64,000 nt of DNA, from positions 8,776 to 72,775 of the forward strand of contig CAWUKV010000003.1 of the NCBI GenBank assembly GCA_963923025.1, given 5' to 3'. Shown here piece after piece: positions 1-6,568 of the stretch (positions are counted from its first letter, which is position 1; every line of letters starts with the position of its first letter). The translations under genes were made by a program, and so were the position numbers. The notes beneath the pieces were generated by a model. It had not been told where the DNA came from and searched no databases. It saw only the letters and a program-made list of their open reading frames with translations. The stretch is from CAWUKV01 sp963923025. GTDB taxonomy: Bacteria; Cyanobacteriota; Cyanobacteriia; Phormidesmidales; Phormidesmidaceae.

Positions 1-491
1 GCCAGTAATCGATCCGCCACCGCCAAAATGCGCGGCGTATCTTTGGGGTTAACCTCCCACACCCACTGCTGCGGCGCAATGTAGTAAGCGATCGGCACCT
101 GCGGGAAGTGCTTGCGGACAAATCGGCCCAGAACCAAGTTTGGCTGAATGTAGTCGAGCAATATCACCAAATCGGGTGGGTTGTTTTTCAGGTGCTTTTG
201 GGCCTGTCCCTGTAACCGCAGCGCCTTAAACACAAAAGGCAAGGCTTCGACAATGCCAATAGAGCTAACGGCAACGGTGTTCCCCAGCAGCTTGATGCCA
301 GCCTCTGCCATACGCACGCCACCCATACCGCTAATTTCCAGGTTGTACCCCCGCTTCTGGGCCTGCTGCTGCAGCGCCTCGATTAGCAGTGCCCCCTGCA
401 AATCGCCGGAAACCTCGCCGGTATTGATATAAATGTGGCGCGGCTTTTGCCCTTGGGCAGCGGTCGGCACATCGGCACTCGTGGTTGTCAT
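1..491 (-). CDS. lpxB: Lipid-A-disaccharide synthase, N-terminal part (runs off left edge)
   Basis: LpxB joins UDP-diacylglucosamine and lipid X into the lipid A disaccharide at the inner membrane (family knowledge). Reading back from ATG at 491 gives 163 codons before the window ends. Visible family signatures are GEVSGD (residues 25-30), a GMGG stretch, an LDYIQPN stretch where LpxB usually has IDxPxFN, and YYIAPQQWVWE. The C-terminal half lies outside the window. It follows lpxA by 26 nt on the same strand and is the last visible gene of the bamA-lpxC-fabZ-lpxA-lpxB group. The match to the family is clear despite truncation. Confidence 0.92.
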   Translation of the reverse strand, partial: MTTTSADVPTAAQGQKPRHIYINTGEVSGDLQGALLIEALQQQAQKRGYNLEISGMGGVRMAEAGIKLLGNTVAVSSIGIVEALPFVFKALRLQGQAQKHLKNNPPDLVILLDYIQPNLVLGRFVRKHFPQVPIAYYIAPQQWVWEVNPKDTPRILAVADRLL

Positions 492-517
492 AGCTCGTCT
501 CAGTAGTTCACCTCACC

Positions 518-1342
518 CTAAGTGCGACCCAGCCGCCGTCCCGGAATAGACCCTCGCCGTCCTTTTTCCTGGGACGCCATCAGAAAAGAATAGAGGTGAC
601 GGACATACTCATTGTTGCCAATGGAGGCCAGCTTCTCCAGCGCTTCTTGGAAGGTGAGCCCCGAGCGGTACAGCAGCCGGAAGGCCTGCTTGAGTTCTTT
701 GTAGACGCGGCCTTCGTCCAGATCGGCAATGCCAGAGCGCTGCAGCCCCACCTGGTTGAGCCCCCGCACCCGCGAAGGGTTGCCCTCAACCATAGAGTAG
801 GGAGGCACATCGCGCTCAATACGGCTCATCCCGCCCACCATAGCGTGGCGGCCAATGTGGACAAACTGGTGAATGCCTACCAAGCCGCTAACGCGGGCGT
901 TGGATTCGATGTGAACGTGTCCTGCCAAGGCAACGGAGTTAGCAATGATGACGTTGTCTTGAATAACGCAGTTGTGCGCCAGATGCACGTAGGCCATCAG
1001 CAGGTTGCGATTGCCCAGGCGAGTAATCTCACCAAACTTGGTGGGTCGATTGATGGTCACGTATTCCCGAATAACGTTGTCGTCGCCCATGGAAACCAAG
1101 CTGACCGAGCCGTCATACTTGAGATCCTGAGGCTCTAGGCCAATGGCCGCGCCGGTAAAGATATGGTTTCTAGCCCCAATCTCGGTATGCCCTTCTAGAA
1201 CGACGTGGGCACCGATGATAGTGTCTTCACCAATGCTGACCTTTTCTCCGATAACAGCGTAAGGACCGACTTTAACGCTGGGATGCAGACTGGCGCCGGG
1301 GTGGATAACGGCGGTGGGGTGAATTAAGGTCGAAGTTGTCAT
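518..1342 (-). CDS. lpxA: UDP-N-acetylglucosamine acyltransferase
   Basis: LpxA adds the first 3-hydroxyacyl chain to UDP-GlcNAc from acyl-ACP in the cytoplasm. The 274-residue product is almost entirely left-handed beta-helix hexapeptide repeats, beginning IHPTAVIHPGA, with the family's NRPTKFGEITRLG segment, the conserved HLAHNCVIQDN stretch and a GLNQVGLQRSG motif before the C-terminal helices. I chose the ATG at 1342 (MTTSTLIHP) rather than the upstream ATG at 1360, which only adds six residues not typical of the family. It sits between fabZ and lpxB, as in other cyanobacteria. Confidence 0.95.
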   Translation of the reverse strand: MTTSTLIHPTAVIHPGASLHPSVKVGPYAVIGEKVSIGEDTIIGAHVVLEGHTEIGARNHIFTGAAIGLEPQDLKYDGSVSLVSMGDDNVIREYVTINRPTKFGEITRLGNRNLLMAYVHLAHNCVIQDNVIIANSVALAGHVHIESNARVSGLVGIHQFVHIGRHAMVGGMSRIERDVPPYSMVEGNPSRVRGLNQVGLQRSGIADLDEGRVYKELKQAFRLLYRSGLTFQEALEKLASIGNNEYVRHLYSFLMASQEKGRRGSIPGRRLGRT

Positions 1343-1434
1343 GGTGTCTCCGGCAGACATAACCCTGTTGGTTTGGTCAATTTATGCGCTTCATCCAGGC
1401 ACTTAATTCAGGTATTGACCTGCGACAGTGCAGG

Positions 1435-1944
1435 CTAATCGACCACGGAAAACATCAGCACCCCTTCACAAGCCAGCTTGCCGTCGACCTCTGCCCTAGC
1501 CTGCATTTTGCCAAAGCGCTGACGCTTGATGGTCAGCAGTTCTGTGGTCATGACCAGCTGGTCGCCGGGGACCACAGGCTTGCGGAACTTGACCTTATCG
1601 ATACCCGCAAACATGCAGAGACCGCTGACGCCGGGAAGCTGGGTTAGGACAATGCCACCGACCTGTGCCATGGCCTCAACAATCAGCACACCCGGCATAA
1701 TGGGACGCCCCGGAAAGTGCCCCTGGAAGTGTGGTTCATTGAAGGTAACGTTCTTGATCCCGACAGCCTTTTCGCCAGGCACATAGTCGATGATGCGGTC
1801 TACTAGGGCGAAGGGATAACGATGGGGGAGCAGCGCCTGAATTTCTTCCAGTGTGAACGTTGTCTTGACAACCGCATCGTCGGTACTGGTGTCGGTGTTT
1901 GATTCTGGAACGGTCGTGGCGGGCGCTTGGGTAACGGTGGTCAT
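1435..1944 (-). CDS. fabZ: 3-hydroxyacyl-[acyl-carrier-protein] dehydratase
   Basis: FabZ dehydrates 3-hydroxyacyl-ACP in fatty-acid elongation and competes with LpxA/LpxD for the same substrate pool, which fits its place between lpxC and lpxA. The hot-dog fold signature is clear: LLPHRYPFALVDRI, then GHFPGRPIMPGVL holding the catalytic His, then LIVEAMAQ with the catalytic Glu. From ATG at 1944 the protein is 169 residues with a Thr-rich, probably disordered N-terminus of about 30 residues. The open frame continues upstream to 2016, 4 nt from the lpxC stop, so a longer form cannot be excluded. Confidence 0.94.
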   Translation of the reverse strand: MTTVTQAPATTVPESNTDTSTDDAVVKTTFTLEEIQALLPHRYPFALVDRIIDYVPGEKAVGIKNVTFNEPHFQGHFPGRPIMPGVLIVEAMAQVGGIVLTQLPGVSGLCMFAGIDKVKFRKPVVPGDQLVMTTELLTIKRQRFGKMQARAEVDGKLACEGVLMFSVVD

Positions 1945-2019
1945 GGCGTGGGAAAACAGCGGTGTCGAAAACCCGCTGACAGGGTAAACAGCATCATCTG
2001 GGGGCGAAGCCCTCACCCC

Positions 2020-2904
2020 CTAACGATTAGCAGCGTAAACCGCCACCAGCTTTTGGGCAAGTTCGACATGCAGTCGGTGACTCGCTTTATAAGCAAGTAC
2101 GTGCATCGTGGGGATCGTGCCCAACAGGCTCAGATCCCCAATCAGGTCAAGTAGCTTGTGGCGGGCGGGTTCATTGTCGAAGCGCAGTGGCGGGTTCACC
2201 CAGTCGTCTGCACCACAGACCAGGGCGTTGTCCAGACTGCCGCCTTTGATTAACCCCTGCGATCGCAAATACTCAATCTGGTGGGCCAAACCAAAGGTCC
2301 GGGCCGGGGCCACGCTCTCGGTGAACGGCTCGGTACTGGGGGACCAGCTGTGCCACTGGTTGCCAATCGGGGCCACCTCAAAGTCAATACCGTAGGTGAA
2401 GCGCAGGCTAGGGGACGGCATGGCGGTGACAAAGGCGTCCTTATGCTGCACAGACACGGGGACTGTCAGGAGCATCGGCTCAACTGAGACCGTGCCTAAC
2501 GCCTGGGACGGAACCGTTGTAATAGCGCGAACCCATTCCTGGGCAGATCCGTCTAGCAGCGGCACTTCAGGACCGTCGATTTCAATGCGGGCGTTGTCGA
2601 TACCCAGCCCCCACAGTGCGGCCAGCAGGTGCTCTACGGTGCGCACACTAGCGCCGTTAGCCGTTAGCTCCGTCGATAGGGTGGTCTCTCCTGCCGCGCT
2701 AACCGATGCAGGAATGCGCGGCGAGTCAGGCAAATCAGTCCGGACGAAGTAGCGGCCCTCATCAGCCTCAGCGGGCAGAATGCGCACTTGCACGGCTGCG
2801 CCGGAGTGTAGCCCAACCCCCTGACAGACCACCGGCTCAGCTAACGTCTGCTGGGACGGCACGACCTGCAATTGAGCCGTAGCGGACTGAACAACAGGCG
2901 TCAT
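2020..2904 (-). CDS. lpxC: UDP-3-O-acyl-N-acetylglucosamine deacetylase
   Basis: LpxC is the zinc deacetylase that commits the pathway to lipid A. The product is 294 residues. Visible motifs are GVGLHSG at the N-terminus, RTVEHLLAAL with a zinc-ligand His, GPEVPLLDGSA, and HKLLDLIGDLSLLG, which carries the second His/Asp zinc pair. Its ATG overlaps the bamA stop in a TAATG arrangement, so translation is probably coupled to bamA. Length and motifs match active enzymes. Confidence 0.95.
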   Translation of the reverse strand: MTPVVQSATAQLQVVPSQQTLAEPVVCQGVGLHSGAAVQVRILPAEADEGRYFVRTDLPDSPRIPASVSAAGETTLSTELTANGASVRTVEHLLAALWGLGIDNARIEIDGPEVPLLDGSAQEWVRAITTVPSQALGTVSVEPMLLTVPVSVQHKDAFVTAMPSPSLRFTYGIDFEVAPIGNQWHSWSPSTEPFTESVAPARTFGLAHQIEYLRSQGLIKGGSLDNALVCGADDWVNPPLRFDNEPARHKLLDLIGDLSLLGTIPTMHVLAYKASHRLHVELAQKLVAVYAANR

Positions 2905-5201
2905 TAGAAACGCTCTCCCAAACCGAAGTGAATGCGGCTTTCACCCCGATCGTTGAAGCCATAGTCCAGCCGGAGCGCCCCCAGCGGCGTATTGACCCGG
3001 ACGCCGACGCCATAGCCAAAACCGCTGCCCGGTTTGCCACGGACGCCTGCGGGGTCACCCAATACCGAACTGCCACTGCCTAGGTCCGTTGCCGCATCGA
3101 CAAACACCGTGCCCCCAAGGAAGCTGGTAAACAATGGGAAACGATATTCGGCTGTGGCCTGGACGAAGCTACGACCGCTGCCCAGATCGCCCTCTTCATA
3201 GCCGCGTACAGAGTTGGTTCCCCCCAAAGAGAACGCTTCGTAGGGCGGCAACTCACCGATGACGGTTCCGGCTTGGATGTTGAAGGCGAGGGTCTCGGGA
3301 CCCTCGCCAAAGCCGGTAAAGTCGACCGGGATGTACTGGCTGTAGCTACTGCGCAACCGATTGAAGAAAAGGTTGCCGTTGCCCAGGGGAATGGCCTGTT
3401 CAGTACCCAACCGCAGCAGACTGCCGCTAGTTGGCACAAAGGGGTCATTGCGGTAGTCCCACACCAGCCCCAGAGGCACGGTCAGGAGGTCATCGCGCCC
3501 GGTACCGCTAACGGTTAGAGGATTGCCCTGCTCGTCGGTTGTGACGATAGCGCCACCCTCCTCCCGGGTGGAGATACGCTGGTAATCCAGACCCAGCGTG
3601 GCCGATAGGTTATCGCTGAGGGGACGACCAAAGGTGACGCCACCGCCCAGTCGGTTAATGCGGGGAACATCACCATTGGCCAAGGTGACGGGGGTTTCGC
3701 CGTTGTCGAAGATCAGCGATCGCGATCGTCGATTAAACACATTGACCGTGTAGGACGTCCGGTTCGGGTCGCCCGCAATCCAAGGGTCAGTGAAGCTGAG
3801 GTCAAACAGGAAATCACGAGAGCTGAGCTGAACCTCGGCCCGCAGCTTCTGGTTATTGCCGCCAAAGTTGTCCTGCTGGTAGCTGATGCTGCCAAACACG
3901 TCACCTGTCAGGTTGAAGCCTGCCGCTGCACCAATGGAGCCAGTGCTGCGTTCAGCCACGTTGACCACGACTTTCACCTGGCGGGGGTCTTCGTCACCGG
4001 GGTCCAGGGACAGGCGAATGTCGTCAAAGATGCCCAGGCCAAACACCCGCTGTAGATCCTGCTGAATGTCGGACTGCCGGAAAACATCCCCCGGCTGCGT
4101 TTCAAACTCGCGGGTAATGATAAACGGGCGGGTGCGCCCATTGATGGGATTACCGTTTTCGTCGGTGGTATCGCCATCGGCGGTAATGTAGCGGACTTCG
4201 ATATCCTCAATCACGCCTTCTGCCACAATCAGCGTCACCACACCGTCGTCAGAAACCTGAGGAGCTGCGGTCACCTGAGCCAGCACGTAGCCGTTGTCCT
4301 GGTACCAGTTATTCAGATCCAGAATGCCGTCCTGAAAGTCTCGCAGGTTAAGGATGCTGCCGTACTGTGGGCTGAAGATATCATCGACCACTTCCTCCGG
4401 CAGCACTTGATTGTCTCGAATGTCTACACGGGTCAGCACCGGGTTGGGGTCCACCAGGAACGTCACCCGCACACCCAGGACCGTATCTTCGGGCACGGCG
4501 CGAACGTCGGAGAAAAAGCCTGTGGCAAAGACGCTGTTGATGTCAGCCTGGAGCTGCGATCTCGTCGTGGTGCGACCGGGCTGCAGATCGATGGCATCGT
4601 AAACAATATCCACCAGGTCCGGCGTTAGCAATGCGCCGCCCTCACCCGCGACGGCCACCTCTGCCACCTGCACCTGCACTTCTTCTTGCGGTTCAGCGGC
4701 TTCCGGCGGCGACTCAGCCGGTGGCTCAGCTGGCGACTCAGCCGGAGGTGCGACAGGGTCGTTTACAGGCTCTGGCGGTGCGGATGCTGGAGGATTGCCA
4801 ATGCCGTCGCGAAGACGCTCTAGACGCTCAGCTGGGGTTTCTGAAGCGCTATCTTCGGTTTGCGCCAACAGCGAGGGGGCGCTAGGGGTAGGTCTTTGAG
4901 TCGCTTCGTCTACCGTCGCTTCCGTCCTGTCGGTCTCAACAGTCGGCTCAACGCTGGCGGACGTTTCGCGGGCTGGCTCAGTCGCTGTCTGCTGCGCCGT
5001 TTCAATGCTTGCCTCGCTAGCGGTAAACACCGGGGTCGGTCCAGCGCCAGCAGGGGGAACTGCATCCGGTTCAGCCAGCAAAGCTGCTGGGCTATCTAAC
5101 CCGTCTGGGGCAGCTGGATTGGCCTGGGCAGGTAACGCCACCAGCGCTGAAATTGTGCAGCAAGCCAACAGAGCTGGCGAAAAGCGCATACTCATTTCCA
5201 T
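2904..5201 (-). CDS. bamA: Outer-membrane assembly factor BamA / Omp85
   Basis: BamA inserts beta-barrel proteins into the outer membrane. The 765-residue product has a signal peptide (hydrophobic LLACCTISALVALPAQA), a Pro/Glu/Ala-rich linker to about residue 170, then POTRA domains (e.g. PNPVLTRVDIRDNQVLPEEVV and GVIEDIEVRYI), and a C-terminal 16-strand-type barrel. It carries the conserved barrel motif SVRGYEEGDLG and ends in Phe (GLGERF), as outer-membrane proteins do. I chose ATG 5201 because GTGAGGAG lies 11 nt upstream. The long low-complexity linker is typical of cyanobacterial Omp85. lpxC follows with an overlapping start. Confidence 0.94.
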   Translation of the reverse strand: MEMSMRFSPALLACCTISALVALPAQANPAAPDGLDSPAALLAEPDAVPPAGAGPTPVFTASEASIETAQQTATEPARETSASVEPTVETDRTEATVDEATQRPTPSAPSLLAQTEDSASETPAERLERLRDGIGNPPASAPPEPVNDPVAPPAESPAEPPAESPPEAAEPQEEVQVQVAEVAVAGEGGALLTPDLVDIVYDAIDLQPGRTTTRSQLQADINSVFATGFFSDVRAVPEDTVLGVRVTFLVDPNPVLTRVDIRDNQVLPEEVVDDIFSPQYGSILNLRDFQDGILDLNNWYQDNGYVLAQVTAAPQVSDDGVVTLIVAEGVIEDIEVRYITADGDTTDENGNPINGRTRPFIITREFETQPGDVFRQSDIQQDLQRVFGLGIFDDIRLSLDPGDEDPRQVKVVVNVAERSTGSIGAAAGFNLTGDVFGSISYQQDNFGGNNQKLRAEVQLSSRDFLFDLSFTDPWIAGDPNRTSYTVNVFNRRSRSLIFDNGETPVTLANGDVPRINRLGGGVTFGRPLSDNLSATLGLDYQRISTREEGGAIVTTDEQGNPLTVSGTGRDDLLTVPLGLVWDYRNDPFVPTSGSLLRLGTEQAIPLGNGNLFFNRLRSSYSQYIPVDFTGFGEGPETLAFNIQAGTVIGELPPYEAFSLGGTNSVRGYEEGDLGSGRSFVQATAEYRFPLFTSFLGGTVFVDAATDLGSGSSVLGDPAGVRGKPGSGFGYGVGVRVNTPLGALRLDYGFNDRGESRIHFGLGERF

Positions 5202-5240
5202 GTATTAAGGGACTCCTCACACCGCTTCCAGCCGGGCTGG
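5202..5240 (-). promoter_or_regulatory. bamA leader with Yfr1-complementary ribosome-binding region
   Basis: On the minus strand positions 5222-5212 read GTGTGAGGAGT. This contains the bamA Shine-Dalgarno sequence and is the exact 11-nt complement of ACUCCUCACAC, the conserved unpaired core of the cyanobacterial small RNA Yfr1. A short near-palindrome (CCAGCCGGGCTGG, 5228-5240) lies just upstream. Yfr1 is known to silence outer-membrane protein mRNAs through this core, so bamA is a plausible target; this is inference. The plus strand lacks the flanking stem and U-tract needed for this to be a yfr1 gene. Confidence 0.45.
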
Positions 5241-5433
5241 GCGGATCGATTAAGGCCGGAAACCCCGTTGACTGGCCCTTTGCGACACCTGCTAAGTCAG
5301 GCCGAACCGTGCTTCGCTGTGCGCCAAAACGCCGTCAACGGCTTAACCCGCCGTTCAACTGCTATGGTTACCAATTTTGATTGCTAAAAATTAACAATCG
5401 CAACAGATTCTACCGCACCGCTCTGCCAGACAC

Positions 5434-6180
5434 CTAGACAGAATGTGCCAAAATTCGATCTAGCACCTGCTGATAGGCGGCTTCGACGTTCCCCAGGTCT
5501 TGGCGGAAGCGATCTTTGTCCATGACGCGCTTGTTCGGATCCGTTTCGGCCTGATTCCATAGACGGCAGGTATCTGGACTAATTTCATCAGCCAGCAGCA
5601 GCGTGCCGCTGGCGTCGGTGCCAAACTCTAGTTTGAAGTCCACCAGAGAGATGCCGCAGTCGTTGAAAAACTGGATCATGATCTGGTTAATTTGGCTGGC
5701 CATCTGCTGCAGTTGGGACACGGTCTCCGGGCTCGCCAGGCCCATAGCCTGAATGCGATCTAGCGTCAGTAGCGGATCACCCAGATCATCATTTTTGTAA
5801 TAGAACTCCACCAGGGGCGGGCTGAGCTCGGTCCCCAAGGCCATCCCAGTTTGGCGGCAAAGGCTACCTGCCGCCAGGTTTCGCACCACCACCTCCAGCG
5901 GCACAATGGTGACGGTCTTAACCCGCATTTCGCGCTCAGTGGGCGTATCAATCCAGTGGGTCGGTATTCCCTGTGCGTTCATCAGCTTGAACAGGTGGGT
6001 CGAAAATGCACAGTTAATCTGGCCCTTTTTAGCAATTGTCCCCCTCTTCTGGGCATTGAACGCGGTGGCATCATCCTTGAAATAGGTCAGCAGCACCTGC
6101 GGATCGTCGGTCGCGTAGAGAATCTTGGCCTTGCCTTCGTAAAGCTGATCGCCGTGGGGGGTTTTGGGGAATTGAGTCAT
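5434..6180 (-). CDS. purC: SAICAR synthetase (phosphoribosylaminoimidazole-succinocarboxamide synthase)
   Basis: PurC condenses CAIR with aspartate in purine synthesis. The 248-residue product shows LYEGKAKILYATDDP, the DDATAFNAQK substrate loop, a VVRNLAAGSLCRQTG stretch, and LVDFKLEFG followed by LADEISPDTCRLW. The start is set at ATG 6180 (MTQFPKTPHGDQLYEGKAK), where family members normally begin. The frame is open to 6252, but that extension overlaps an inverted repeat and resembles no PurC N-terminus. It stands alone, 232 nt upstream of bamA. Confidence 0.94.
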   Translation of the reverse strand: MTQFPKTPHGDQLYEGKAKILYATDDPQVLLTYFKDDATAFNAQKRGTIAKKGQINCAFSTHLFKLMNAQGIPTHWIDTPTEREMRVKTVTIVPLEVVVRNLAAGSLCRQTGMALGTELSPPLVEFYYKNDDLGDPLLTLDRIQAMGLASPETVSQLQQMASQINQIMIQFFNDCGISLVDFKLEFGTDASGTLLLADEISPDTCRLWNQAETDPNKRVMDKDRFRQDLGNVEAAYQQVLDRILAHSV

Positions 6181-6189
6181 GGTTCGTGG

Positions 6190-6246
6190 GTTGGGTTCGT
6201 CCATTCGTTGACGACCCATCCAATATCTCCCATTCACGAACCCAAC
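6190..6246. repeat. 11-bp inverted repeat upstream of purC
   Basis: GTTGGGTTCGT at 6190-6200 and its perfect complement ACGAACCCAAC at 6236-6246 enclose 35 nt, directly upstream of the chosen purC start. It may form a leader hairpin or be a dispersed hairpin repeat related to the GGGTT...AACCC element at 50574-50609. Which of these it is cannot be told from sequence alone. Confidence 0.45.
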
Positions 6247-6275
6247 ACCCACAAATTTAAGGGGCTGTAATCACT

Positions 6276-6527
6276 CTAGTGTTCTGTTTCCCACGCTGGA
6301 AATTGCTTATCCAGCAATTGTGCTGTGGTGAACGGACAATCAGCAGGACACGGTTCTTCTGATAAACCTATCTCTGCCGTCGCCCGTTCTACAGCATCAG
6401 TATGTGTTGGTGATCCATGCGTAGGTAGCCTGTCCCCTAGAGCGTCGTCGAAGAACTCGTTGAGGGCTGTAGAGCGGTCATCAAGCCAAGTATCAGAGAA
6501 GAACCAAATCGCAGAGTGGAGAAACGG
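6276..6527 (-). pseudogene. Open frame without start codon, possible gene remnant
   Basis: Between purC and the cyclase, the minus strand has an 83-codon open frame ending with TAG at 6278-6276. Its composition looks protein-like (e.g. IWFFSDTWLDDRSTALNEFF, later GLSEEPCPADCPFTTAQLL). It contains no ATG and is bounded upstream by a stop at 6530-6528. I do not recognise the family. It could be a decayed 3' fragment or chance. The overlapping plus-strand frame looks less coding-like. Confidence 0.25.
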
Positions 6528-6568
6528 CTACCTGATCCTAGCCAATGTACTGGGAGAGGGGCTGCCTG

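Noticed and set aside
596..1138. 180-codon plus-strand frame inside lpxA
   Set aside because: Antisense shadow of the lpxA hexapeptide repeats.
5212..5222. ACTCCTCACAC on the plus strand as a yfr1 gene
   Set aside because: No 5' stem-loop and no 3' terminator with U-tract flank it; the match is better explained as the target site in the bamA leader.
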